DNA of 64,000 nt from Flavobacteriales bacterium. Lineage in GTDB: Bacteria; Bacteroidota; Bacteroidia; Flavobacteriales; UBA1820. The stretch covers positions 1 to 64,000 of the forward strand of contig QALN01000011.1 in assembly GCA_003150615.1 (NCBI GenBank). Direction: 5' to 3'. Below, one piece after another: positions 16,875-25,322 of this stretch. Under the pieces are notes generated by a model that saw nothing but the letters and a program-made list of their open reading frames with translations, had not been told where the DNA came from and searched no databases. Each line of letters begins with the position of its first letter. Within the stretch, counting starts at the first letter, position 1. The translations under genes and the position numbers were made by a program.

Positions 16875-18925
16875 AGATAACAAACCAACTCACCGGGCGG
16901 ATATATGCCCTTTCTCCCGATACCGTCATAGACATGGAGCGTGCGAACCCGTTTTTCAACGAATATGGCGAGCAGTCACTGCCTCTTTCCCTTCCCGATA
17001 CTGACGGCAACCGCGAAGCGCTCGGGTTCGCAGACCTTACTGTAAATGTGAAAAAGCCTCCGCAGCGGATACCAATCACTATTCAGGCAGATGAATTCTA
17101 CGCCCCTGGCGTGCAGAACATTCTCGATACCCAGCGCAAGGAAGGTATCACCACTTCTTTCTACATCAATGAAGGTGCTTTTTATGCTCAGATGTCCGAC
17201 GTATCTGTAACCGATGTTTTCGGTGACGAAACCATAGAGGGTGTGTTGTCTATCGGGCAGGCTCTTGCTTTCTGCCGCTCGCTCCTTACTGTTCCCGATG
17301 ATCGTTTTGCCATTTTCCAGGTACACATCTCCGACGGTTCTTCGGATACTCTCAAGACACTTAACCGTACTGATATCCTCACTCCGGAAGGCTATATGCC
17401 CAAGCCTGGCGAGGCTGCCTCGCTTCGCTTCTGGAACGAATTTCCGCGTACCGAGCAGGTTGGCGACGCCACCATAGCTCTCGCCCCTGGATACTACATA
17501 ACACCTTTTATCAAGGCTAACTATCTTCTTGACCGGGTGTTGAAGCACTTTGGATACACGCTTCTCGATAGCTATTTTGCCTCCACGTATCCGTTTACCG
17601 ATATGGTATTTCTCAACAATACTATGGATGCTATCGTCTCCGGCACTATAAAATTATCGCAGCTTGTTCCTGACTGCACCTGTGCCGATATCCTCGAAGT
17701 CTTCCGCCGGAAGTTTTGCTGCGAATTTATCCCGGATGAGTTGGAAAAAACTGTGCGGATAGTTTTTTTAAAGGATATATTGTCGTCCGGCGAAGCCGTG
17801 GATATAACGTCTGCTCTCGTAGGCCATCCGAAAATATCTTTCCCTGAACAATACCGCCGCCTTACCATCGGGAGTGAAGACGTCTACACTTTCGGAGATA
17901 TCGGTGAGTTCGAATCCGTAGCCGACGTTTTACGCAAGTATCCTTCAGCCTTTATCAATCCTGCGGACTCATGCTTTTACCGTTTCGGCTATGGAGCCGG
18001 AGGCAATACACGGGAACTCGTGGCTACGTCATCCGTTCCGTATTCGGACCATGACGACGATACTTACGAGGAGGAGAAAATCACCGTGCCCGATGTTTCC
18101 ATAACATTTACCACAGCCTCCCTCACCAAGGAAACCACTTCCGCCGATATCGACGGCTCGTACCGCAAAGAAACATATCTGTCCCGTTGCTTGTATATCG
18201 GGCCTATGCGTGCGCTCAATTCGCTTATACGAATGTCGGGCAGTGACGATACTTCCGAAGATCCTGAAACCGACACTGCGGAACTCAAACCCATGCTTGC
18301 CTTTGCTTATTATGAAGGCTCGCAATGTCATGGTACGGTAACCAATTATTCCGCCTCCGGCGAGAGGCTTTCGGACTATTCTCTCGCTTACGTGGGTTCT
18401 GACGGTATTTTCGCACGTTTCTATGCCGATTATGACCTGTTACTCCGAAACTCCCTGCATACGGTATCTGCCGACCTACTTCTTACTCATTCTGAAAAAC
18501 AAAAAGTATTGTCGTACTCCAAGGTTATTTTATCCGGGACTGAACTTTTGCCCGATGTTTTCAGGTACACCCTAGGCGGTCGTGCCGAGCCTGTCACCTC
18601 GGATTTTTTCACCGTACGTCTGTACGAGCCCGTTTCCTATCCTCACGTTAGCAGCTATTCACCCCCGTTCCCGTTGTATAAATGGACAAACCGCCGTACC
18701 GTTACTGTTGTTTCCAAAAGCGAATACGAATCATCGCCTTATAAGGACGCTCACGTCGACGACTATTATTTTCCCATGCCGCCCACTGAGCAGCAATACG
18801 AGGAAGGCGGAGAATATCACATACGATACACCTGTCAGGATGTAGGCGGAAACGTTTATTGGCTCATTAAGTATTTTCTCGCACCGGTATTGTTTTCGTA
18901 TGTACCCCCTCCCAGGGATATGTAA
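16871..18925 (+). CDS. Putative distal tail/baseplate protein
   Basis: The 684-residue protein follows the tape measure with a 4-nt overlap, the position of distal-tail and tail-associated proteins. It is beta-rich, with no signal peptide or membrane segment. An acidic loop (SGSDDTSEDPETDTAE, about residue 455) looks like a flexible insertion. A role at the tail tip is inferred from order only; no enzymatic motif is evident. Confidence 0.6.
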   Translation: MKITNQLTGRIYALSPDTVIDMERANPFFNEYGEQSLPLSLPDTDGNREALGFADLTVNVKKPPQRIPITIQADEFYAPGVQNILDTQRKEGITTSFYINEGAFYAQMSDVSVTDVFGDETIEGVLSIGQALAFCRSLLTVPDDRFAIFQVHISDGSSDTLKTLNRTDILTPEGYMPKPGEAASLRFWNEFPRTEQVGDATIALAPGYYITPFIKANYLLDRVLKHFGYTLLDSYFASTYPFTDMVFLNNTMDAIVSGTIKLSQLVPDCTCADILEVFRRKFCCEFIPDELEKTVRIVFLKDILSSGEAVDITSALVGHPKISFPEQYRRLTIGSEDVYTFGDIGEFESVADVLRKYPSAFINPADSCFYRFGYGAGGNTRELVATSSVPYSDHDDDTYEEEKITVPDVSITFTTASLTKETTSADIDGSYRKETYLSRCLYIGPMRALNSLIRMSGSDDTSEDPETDTAELKPMLAFAYYEGSQCHGTVTNYSASGERLSDYSLAYVGSDGIFARFYADYDLLLRNSLHTVSADLLLTHSEKQKVLSYSKVILSGTELLPDVFRYTLGGRAEPVTSDFFTVRLYEPVSYPHVSSYSPPFPLYKWTNRRTVTVVSKSEYESSPYKDAHVDDYYFPMPPTEQQYEEGGEYHIRYTCQDVGGNVYWLIKYFLAPVLFSYVPPPRDM

Positions 18926-18980
18926 GTGTCCTTTCTAAAGGCTTTCACCGATGATACTTTTATCAAAAATTCGTAAAACA

Positions 18981-20399
18981 ATGGCAACAATCATTTCCCA
19001 TCCCGCTGATATAAACTTTAGCCGGAACCTGCCGGAGTTCGTGTTGTCTTCGACCAAGGACATATCGTTCGAACTTCGCGATGGCGATACGGTCATTCTC
19101 GAGCAATCCTACACTCCCGGGCCGGACAATCTCGTACACATCGACCTTCGGGACATCGTGCATTCCAGGCTCTTTTTCACTATCAACGAGCAGGATTTCG
19201 CTTATGAGCAGCGCGGGATACGCCGTGTTTTTTCTGCTGTTATAGATGGTGCAGTCACGGTTGGTTTTACTGTTGTCCGCGGAGGCGTAGATAACCTTCC
19301 TACCACGGCATCTGATTTTTTAAAGTCAAATTTTCTCACATGGCAGCCACAGGTTAAAAAGGTCACATACTATTCTCCGGAATACCTTACTTATTGCCCT
19401 CTCGGTTCTTGTAAGCTTATAATAGAAGCTCACTATCCGGATGGCTCTACCTTGACTAACGAGTATAATCTTAACCCTTCTGTTGTCACCACATTCAACA
19501 TGAATTATGCTCGTATCAAAGCTCTTTTCGGGAATGATTTCCCGGTGTATTATGATGCTTATGTCGTCGATGCTTCAGGCGCGCGCATATCCTACATCCA
19601 GCGTTATACAGCATCTTCGTTGCTCTCGGAGGACGAAGACTGGATATTGTTCGAAAACTCCCTCGGCGGCTTGGACACCATAAGGGCTTACGGAGCTATG
19701 GAACTGACATCCTCTCATGAACACAATATCGCCGAAATCGCCGATGAGAAAACGGAATACCGTATCGACACCGAGCGCAAGCATAAAAAGAATACAGGAT
19801 ATCTTGACACTCGTCAACGGCGATGGCTGCTCGATTTTTTTCCGTCACAAGGCAAATATATATACACGTGCGGGCTGTTTCGTCGCATAGTAGTCACGGA
19901 AAGTGAAGCGGTATACAAGACTAACGAACTGCCTAGCGAATATACGTTTACGTTTTCATTCGCCGACCAGACACCACTGTTGTATATCCCAAGAGTGGAC
20001 ACTCTTCCTCCTGAACTCGAGATAAAGGCACCCGATCACGGTTCTTTTACTTTGCCCCCTCGTCTTATTGAATTTCCGCAGATCAACCTCGGCGAGGGGG
20101 CTCTTTTCCCTGTTCAGGCTCCTAATTCGGACTATTGGTCTGCAGTAACCATTGGCGCGCTCAAGGAATATCTCGGCCTGTCCGGCATATCGGGTACGTT
20201 TATCACGCGGGAGGAAGTCGTCCGGATGATAAACGATATAGACATCAATAAAATCACACTTGAACAATGTGAAGCCATCGTCAAAACCATCTCCTACACC
20301 AAGTCCGAAAGCGATACACGCTATCCTACATACATCATCGACGGAGAAGTCATCATCTCCGCAGGCGCATCGGCCGTAACCGACATTAACGAATTGTAA
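18981..20399 (+). CDS. Putative tail/baseplate protein
   Basis: I chose the ATG at 18981 (MATIISHPADINFSRNLPEF), which gives 472 residues and is preceded by an AACA context shared with the next two genes; an ATG at 18951 would add ten residues. The protein is beta-rich and opens with a fold resembling tail-tip proteins. A short helical C-terminus (EEVVRMINDIDINKITLEQCEAIVKTISY) ends 11 nt before the fibre genes. It probably links the baseplate to the fibres. No known family is recognised with confidence. Confidence 0.5.
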   Translation: MATIISHPADINFSRNLPEFVLSSTKDISFELRDGDTVILEQSYTPGPDNLVHIDLRDIVHSRLFFTINEQDFAYEQRGIRRVFSAVIDGAVTVGFTVVRGGVDNLPTTASDFLKSNFLTWQPQVKKVTYYSPEYLTYCPLGSCKLIIEAHYPDGSTLTNEYNLNPSVVTTFNMNYARIKALFGNDFPVYYDAYVVDASGARISYIQRYTASSLLSEDEDWILFENSLGGLDTIRAYGAMELTSSHEHNIAEIADEKTEYRIDTERKHKKNTGYLDTRQRRWLLDFFPSQGKYIYTCGLFRRIVVTESEAVYKTNELPSEYTFTFSFADQTPLLYIPRVDTLPPELEIKAPDHGSFTLPPRLIEFPQINLGEGALFPVQAPNSDYWSAVTIGALKEYLGLSGISGTFITREEVVRMINDIDINKITLEQCEAIVKTISYTKSESDTRYPTYIIDGEVIISAGASAVTDINEL

Positions 20400-20410
20400 A
20401 AGACATAACA

Positions 20411-20941
20411 ATGGCAAACAAAAAAGTCTCTCTCAAAAACAAAGAAGGCGACACCCTTTACCCCAAAACCCTTTTGGAACACGTATTCAACGCCGCCGGC
20501 ACAGCCCTGTCCGCCATTCTCAACGCGATGAATACCGTCATCGACGGCAAGCTCGGTAAAACGGAGAAAGCTGCCAGCGCCACCACCGCCGACCGTGCCA
20601 TCGCCGACGGCCAGGGCAACAACATAGACCAAACCTATGCCCGCAAAGCAGACATAGGAAATGCCTATAAAGTCAAAGGCACCGTACAAAACACCGCCGC
20701 GCTCCACGGCCTTGAAACAGTTTCGCAAGGAGACGTTTACAACATCGCCGAAGCCGGTACACTCGGCGCAGACGACTTCCCGGCCGGCAGTAACGTCGTT
20801 TATATCTCCGACACTCCAAACCAAGCATCTGACGACGCCTCCTGGGACCTCCTCGGCGGCACGTACGACCTGTCGGAATATGCTAAAAAAACAGACCTGA
20901 TAGACATGACATACACCATCGACGGCAGCGTCGATTATTAA
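20411..20941 (+). CDS. Short tail fibre protein, paralogue of the next gene
   Basis: The 176-residue protein shares its N-terminal ~65 residues with the gene at 20946 (MANKKV, LYP, IDGKLGKTEKAAS, TADRA). That block is a likely attachment domain. Its remaining part (TVQNTAALHGLETVSQGDVYNI, DDASWDLLGGTYDLSEYAKK) matches the kind of repeat seen in phage fibre and head-fibre proteins. It overlaps nothing and is followed after 4 nt by the paralogue. Confidence 0.65.
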   Translation: MANKKVSLKNKEGDTLYPKTLLEHVFNAAGTALSAILNAMNTVIDGKLGKTEKAASATTADRAIADGQGNNIDQTYARKADIGNAYKVKGTVQNTAALHGLETVSQGDVYNIAEAGTLGADDFPAGSNVVYISDTPNQASDDASWDLLGGTYDLSEYAKKTDLIDMTYTIDGSVDY

Positions 20942-20945
20942 GAAC

Positions 20946-22133
20946 ATGGCAAATAAAAAAGTCACGCTTAAGGACCGTCTCGGCAATATCCTTTATCCCC
21001 TCACCATATTCGAGAGGGTAAAGGACGCATCCGGCATATTTTTAAGTGAGGTAATAAATAATTTACAAACCGCCATAGACGGCAAGCTCGGTAAAACGGA
21101 GAAAGCCGCCAGCGCCGTCACCGCCGACCGCGCCACAGCCGACGCCGACGGCAAAGACATCCGCACCACATACCTCCCCCGGCGGGACAAACAAACGCTC
21201 GACACAGACGTGAACACCCTCTGGAGCGTCGGCAGCAGCGTGGTGCTGAGCCACGTCAACACCCCCAGAACAGACACTTACTACCTTGTATCTACATTCG
21301 GCACAAACGGCAGCGACTGTTCTCAAATAGCCGTACCCCGCAGTGGCGGCCCCGCCTATTACAGAGGCTTCAACGCCAATAACAACATCTGGACATCGTG
21401 GGAGCAAATACGGCGGATAAACGACAAGGTCACCACCTCTGACATCGCCGACGCAGCCATCACCGCCCCGAAACTCTCCAGCGACCTCACGTTACCCGGC
21501 ACACCGCAGATAGGCACACCCGGCGCCCTTAACAGCCCCTCGCAAACCATCGCCACCATCGGCAACGTCAACGCCGCCGTGGATGCCGTGCAGATAGGCG
21601 GGACTAATATCTATCGCGATACGTTGGGGACGAGCGATTTTTATCTTTCGGCCACGGGTGAAATGAAATACCGCCGTTTCCTTGACATCACACCGGAAGC
21701 CAAACGCAACCTCCGGGGGCAAAGCATCACCGTGTCGTTCGACTACATACTGGAAAATGCTGTATTCGGTAGGAGCGATAACGGATTTGCCTTCAACGTC
21801 AAATACACCGACGGCACAACCACCTACGTTATGGCCTGGCTCCCCGCCGAAACCTCCCCAGTTACCAAATCGGGACGTTTTTTATACACGGTAAAAATCG
21901 AGGATAAGGAAATAGACAACATCACGAGTTTCCAACCGTTTATGTACGCGCAGACCACATCCGGCACTGCCACCGTCGGACGGCCCAAATTCGAGATAGG
22001 AACGAAAGCGACGCAGTGGAGTCCCGCGCCGGAGGAAATGGCCCGCAAGAGCGACCTGCCCACATACACCCTCGACGTCACACGCCCCACCACCTTCAAG
22101 GACGGTGACATCTGGATAGTACCTCTATCATAA
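20946..22133 (+). CDS. Tail fibre protein, possible receptor binding
   Basis: The 395-residue protein has the same N-terminal attachment block as its upstream paralogue. Next is a segment resembling pyocin-knob/fibre repeats (SQIAVPRSGGPAYYRGFNANNNIWTSWEQI), then a carbohydrate-binding-like beta region (about 225-375: RRFLDITPEAKRNLRGQSITVSFDYI, KFEIGTKATQWSPAPEE). This second region is typical of CBM-like modules in Bacteroidota fibre proteins. It is the best candidate in the window for receptor recognition. Confidence 0.65.
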   Translation: MANKKVTLKDRLGNILYPLTIFERVKDASGIFLSEVINNLQTAIDGKLGKTEKAASAVTADRATADADGKDIRTTYLPRRDKQTLDTDVNTLWSVGSSVVLSHVNTPRTDTYYLVSTFGTNGSDCSQIAVPRSGGPAYYRGFNANNNIWTSWEQIRRINDKVTTSDIADAAITAPKLSSDLTLPGTPQIGTPGALNSPSQTIATIGNVNAAVDAVQIGGTNIYRDTLGTSDFYLSATGEMKYRRFLDITPEAKRNLRGQSITVSFDYILENAVFGRSDNGFAFNVKYTDGTTTYVMAWLPAETSPVTKSGRFLYTVKIEDKEIDNITSFQPFMYAQTTSGTATVGRPKFEIGTKATQWSPAPEEMARKSDLPTYTLDVTRPTTFKDGDIWIVPLS

Positions 22134-22228
22134 CCGCAGGCATAGCCTGTCCGATAAAAACAACTGACAGTTAAAAACATCAAACGGTCTATGACCGCAA
22201 ACAACATAAAAGCGAAAAAAGACAGATA

Positions 22229-23233
22229 ATGCCAGATATAGCCGACATAAAAGTAGCCAAGAACGGAGAGTTCATTTCTCTCCTCGGACAGAGCATCGCT
22301 ATCGGAGGACAGTTCGTGCAAGTACGCGGCGGCTTCCATATCTGCAAGAACGGGCAGTGGCACCGTTACCGCGAAGCCGTCCCTTTCGACGTAAAAGTCT
22401 ATGCCGAAGGCCCCCAGATACGCGTAATGCTAACGAGCCTTTCCTCCCGCTTTTCGGAAGGTGACTACTGGTATAACCACCAGTACCTCACCGCCACCGC
22501 GCATCTCTCGCTCACCATCACCAAGCACACCGGAAGCGCGCAGGACATAGACATCACCACCTCCCCCCTCGAATGCACCGGCAGCGCCTCACCCTACATA
22601 CACACCCTGCCATCCGGCGACATCTGCACAAACATTGCGATAAAATCATGCGAGATAACTCTAAACGGAGAGGAAGCCTACACCACAGGCCCGGTAACCG
22701 CCACATCATACCCATGGACACTGCACGGGGTAGTATCCGTCACCCCCGAAGGCACAGGCGAAGCCAGCGTAACGCCACGTACAACCACCTACGGACAGCA
22801 GGTAACATTCCGCGCCCTGAACACCGACCCAGAATACTGGCGCTTCACCCGTTGGCAATCTGGTGAAATATCGCCCACATACACCGTAACCGTATATGAT
22901 GATTACTCCGACACCGCCATATTCGCCGATGCCACGAAGATAGTAGACTTCTATATCGCCGCCTCGATAGACCCGGATACGCAGGACATAATATTCTTTA
23001 TCAAAACGGAATACAATAGAACAGACAACCCAGCAACAGTACGCTTTAATCTGCGCTACTTCTACCAAGACCAGACGAACATCCTACCCGTCGAGCAAGT
23101 CGTACCCTGCAACGGAACGGAACTGCGTTTCTCCCCCGGCGACAAAGCCACGAGCCTGGACGCCATCACGGACATAGACATCACCGTCCCGGCAGGATTT
23201 ACCAAAGGCGACGTGACGGCTGACATAATATAA
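22229..23233 (+). CDS. Phage tail-associated protein with Ig/InlB-repeat-like domain
   Basis: The 334-residue protein starts with ~40 residues that look like a short attachment region (MPDIADIKVAKNGEFISL). It then carries beta-sandwich segments, including a block near 170-235 (VSVTPEGTGEASVTPRTTTYGQQVTF, RWQSGE, YTVTVYDD) with the pattern of divergent InlB B-repeats. Such domains occur on phage virions and bacterial surface proteins and can bind glycans. It follows the fibre genes by 95 bp and precedes the holin, so it is probably an accessory tail or virion surface protein. Confidence 0.55.
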   Translation: MPDIADIKVAKNGEFISLLGQSIAIGGQFVQVRGGFHICKNGQWHRYREAVPFDVKVYAEGPQIRVMLTSLSSRFSEGDYWYNHQYLTATAHLSLTITKHTGSAQDIDITTSPLECTGSASPYIHTLPSGDICTNIAIKSCEITLNGEEAYTTGPVTATSYPWTLHGVVSVTPEGTGEASVTPRTTTYGQQVTFRALNTDPEYWRFTRWQSGEISPTYTVTVYDDYSDTAIFADATKIVDFYIAASIDPDTQDIIFFIKTEYNRTDNPATVRFNLRYFYQDQTNILPVEQVVPCNGTELRFSPGDKATSLDAITDIDITVPAGFTKGDVTADII

Positions 23234-23267
23234 AACTTAAATATAAACCCCTTAAAATCAATTGAAA

Positions 23268-23480
23268 ATGGCAAGTAAAAAAACAAACGTAAACAAGAAA
23301 TTCGGCACAACGTGGCTGTACATCATCCTCGCAATTCTGGGCGCTGCCTCGGCTATCTACGGCCTCGTAACGCTCTTTACCGAGCCGGGCAATGAAATCC
23401 CCAAGATAGGCGCACTCATCGGCGGGACGCTCGTAACATGGTGGGCTGTAAAGAAAGCAATCGCAAAAGACAAGGAATAG
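23268..23480 (+). CDS. Putative holin
   Basis: The 70-residue protein (ATG at 23268 preferred over TTG at 23262) has a lysine-rich N-terminus and two hydrophobic segments: TWLYIILAILGAASAIYGLVTLF and IGALIGGTLVTWWAV. A charged C-terminal tail (KKAIAKDKE) follows. Small size, two membrane spans and position just before the muralytic enzyme fit a class II holin, which opens the inner membrane at lysis. Confidence 0.7.
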   Translation: MASKKTNVNKKFGTTWLYIILAILGAASAIYGLVTLFTEPGNEIPKIGALIGGTLVTWWAVKKAIAKDKE

Positions 23481-23537
23481 CTAACCATGCCCTGCCTGCG
23501 GGTGGGGCTTTACACACAAATACACACACATACAAAA

Positions 23538-23876
23538 ATGGATTGGAATACTATTATCACAAGTCTTTTAGGCGGTCTGCTCACGGGTGGAGGCCTGGCC
23601 GGGGTCGTATATTTCAAGGAGAACAAACGGAACAAACAGCTCCAAAATGATATCCTCGCCTCTACCCAATGGAAAGAACTTTTCGAGAAAGAGGAGGCTA
23701 AAAACGAAAAACTCAACGCCAAGTTAGACGCCTCGTACAAGGAGAACAGCCTCCTTCGCGACAAAAACAATGATTTGTCCACACAGAACGCCGTACTTAA
23801 GATACTCAAGTGTGAAATCATCGCCTGCGAGAAGCGCGAACCTCCTATAAAAAACGCCAACAAATTAAAACAATGA
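23538..23876 (+). CDS. Membrane-anchored coiled-coil protein of the lysis cassette
   Basis: With the ATG at 23538 the product is 112 residues: one N-terminal membrane segment (IITSLLGGLLTGGGLAGVVYF), a basic stretch, then a coiled coil (about 40-95). The open frame could extend upstream to 23487, but those residues read from a CACACA-rich spacer. The topology resembles an inner-membrane spanin or a holin partner. It sits between the holin and the muralytic-type enzyme. Confidence 0.6.
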   Translation: MDWNTIITSLLGGLLTGGGLAGVVYFKENKRNKQLQNDILASTQWKELFEKEEAKNEKLNAKLDASYKENSLLRDKNNDLSTQNAVLKILKCEIIACEKREPPIKNANKLKQ

Positions 23877-23917
23877 ACACCGCTATTTTAATTTTTAACA
23901 AAAAACTAAAATAAGAA

Positions 23918-24340
23918 ATGACACAACCCACACCAAGAGGACTTCGCAACTGCAACCCCGGCAACATACGCATATCCGCCACCAAGTACCAGGGCGAAAT
24001 ACAACCCTCCCGCGACCCAGCCTTCAAACAATTCGAGAGCATGGCCTACGGCTACCGCGCCATTTTCATGCTCCTGCACACCTACGCCGCACGTCACGGA
24101 CTGGACACCATACGCGGCATTATAAGCCGATATGCACCAACGAACGAGAACGACACGGCCAAATACATCCGCGCCGTCTCCGACTGGTCTTTCACCGCTC
24201 CGGACACGCACCTTACCACCACCAACGCCGAAGTCATGATACCCATAGTATCAGCCATAAGCCGTTACGAGAACGGCCGTACCGCCGTCGCTTCCGACGT
24301 ACAGGAAGGGTGGAGGATGTTCATTCGCAGCATAAGATAA
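23918..24340 (+). CDS. Muralytic-type protein (P5-like), putative endolysin
   Basis: This 140-residue protein opens with the motif PRGLRNCNPGNIR, then FKQFESMAYGYRAIFMLL and TIRGIISRYAP. This is the signature of the small P5/transglycosylase-like proteins found in many phages and often annotated as structural protein P5. Family members are thought to act on peptidoglycan. It has no signal peptide and follows the holin and coiled-coil membrane protein, consistent with a cytoplasmic endolysin released by the holin. Confidence 0.65.
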   Translation: MTQPTPRGLRNCNPGNIRISATKYQGEIQPSRDPAFKQFESMAYGYRAIFMLLHTYAARHGLDTIRGIISRYAPTNENDTAKYIRAVSDWSFTAPDTHLTTTNAEVMIPIVSAISRYENGRTAVASDVQEGWRMFIRSIR

Positions 24341-24348
24341 AAAAACAA

Positions 24349-24373
24349 ACGCCCGGATGTGAATCGCGGGCGT
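24349..24373 (+). terminator. Hairpin after the endolysin gene, possible terminator
   Basis: ACGCCCG (24349-24355) and CGGGCGT (24367-24373) form a perfect 7-bp stem with an 11-nt loop. The T-run is missing, so it may be an RNA stabiliser or a weak terminator rather than a strong one. Confidence 0.4.
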
Positions 24374-24476
24374 CCGTACTAACTATCAAAACGTTCTACT
24401 TATGAAACTAAAACACTCTGTTAAAGTGCTAATTCAGCACAAATATAATACTTGAACTTGAAAAAGCAATAAAAAC

Positions 24477-24587
24477 ATGGAAAAACCGCAATATCTCCGC
24501 CCGTTACCACCCCTGCGTCCGCGTGACCATTTCACGGCCATGTTGACAGTCTTGGCTCTGCTTATATTAATGACCACATGTTCATAA
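24477..24587 (+). CDS. Tiny 36-residue lipoprotein-like peptide, possible outer spanin
   Basis: ATG at 24477 opens a 36-residue frame with a proline/arginine-rich start (EKPQYLRPLPPLRPRDH). A hydrophobic stretch and a lipobox-like end (LLILMTTCS) follow, placing Cys next to the C-terminus. It lies 3 nt before the next gene, which has an N-terminal membrane anchor. Very small lipoproteins beside a membrane-anchored periplasmic protein are typical of two-component spanins, but a lipoprotein with almost no mature part would be unusual. It could also be only a leader for the next gene. Confidence 0.4.
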   Translation: MEKPQYLRPLPPLRPRDHFTAMLTVLALLILMTTCS

Positions 24588-24590
24588 ACC

Positions 24591-25184
24591 ATGAAGACGC
24601 GATACAAGTTCATAATCCTCGCCACTATGCTCATAGCAGGAATAGTGATAGGTAGGATTACCACAGCCGAGAAAGTCGTTGTAAAGTGGCGTGACGCGAC
24701 GCCAATCAGCGCAGAAGTCAAAAGCCCCGTACCGGTAGTGGTGCGTGTGCCGGACAGCATCAAATATATCACCGTTTACCGTGACCAAATGGCCTCGCCA
24801 TCGAATATGTCTGAAGTTGTAGAACCTCCGGAAATAGACACGGCGGCGTCATTGGCTGCCACTGTTCGGGATTGGAATGTGGAGCGTACCTACGCTGGTA
24901 TGCTGTTCAAGTCTGATACTCTCGGAACGGCGAATTACGAAGCCAAAGTTCAGTACAACACGCTTACTTCTTTGAAGTGGGATTTTACGCCGAAAGTGAA
25001 AGAAATTACGACTATCAAAATTCGTACTGTCCGGCCATTCGTTGGCGTGGGTTATAATACATTCAACCAAGTTAGCGCGACTGGCGGCGTGTTCATACGC
25101 AATATAGGACTAAGCGCAACGTATATCAGTGATTTCACCGAGAAGAAAAACGGTGTGGGAATAGGAATAATGGTTGAAATTTAA
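24591..25184 (+). CDS. Membrane-anchored phage protein (DUF6808-like), possible inner spanin
   Basis: The 197-residue protein begins with one membrane anchor (FIILATMLIAGIVIGRITTA). A Pro/Val-rich periplasmic stretch (VKSPVPVVVRVPD) follows, and then a helical middle (ASLAATVRDWNVERTY). The C-terminal beta-rich end has alternating Gly (RPFVGVGYNTF, VGIGIMVEI). Similar proteins of the DUF6808 kind lie beside endolysins in Bacteroidota prophages, as I recall. It may span the periplasm at lysis together with the tiny lipoprotein upstream. A 138-bp AT-rich gap follows. Confidence 0.5.
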   Translation: MKTRYKFIILATMLIAGIVIGRITTAEKVVVKWRDATPISAEVKSPVPVVVRVPDSIKYITVYRDQMASPSNMSEVVEPPEIDTAASLAATVRDWNVERTYAGMLFKSDTLGTANYEAKVQYNTLTSLKWDFTPKVKEITTIKIRTVRPFVGVGYNTFNQVSATGGVFIRNIGLSATYISDFTEKKNGVGIGIMVEI

Positions 25185-25322
25185 AAAAATTATAGGATAT
25201 AAAAAGGGGTTTTTTACATCTTTTATTATTTATATCTTGCGCGTACAAATCGAATGCTATTCTATACAAAGTTCGAATTTGTGATTACTTTACGTATAAT
25301 TATACACTAAAACATAAAAGAT

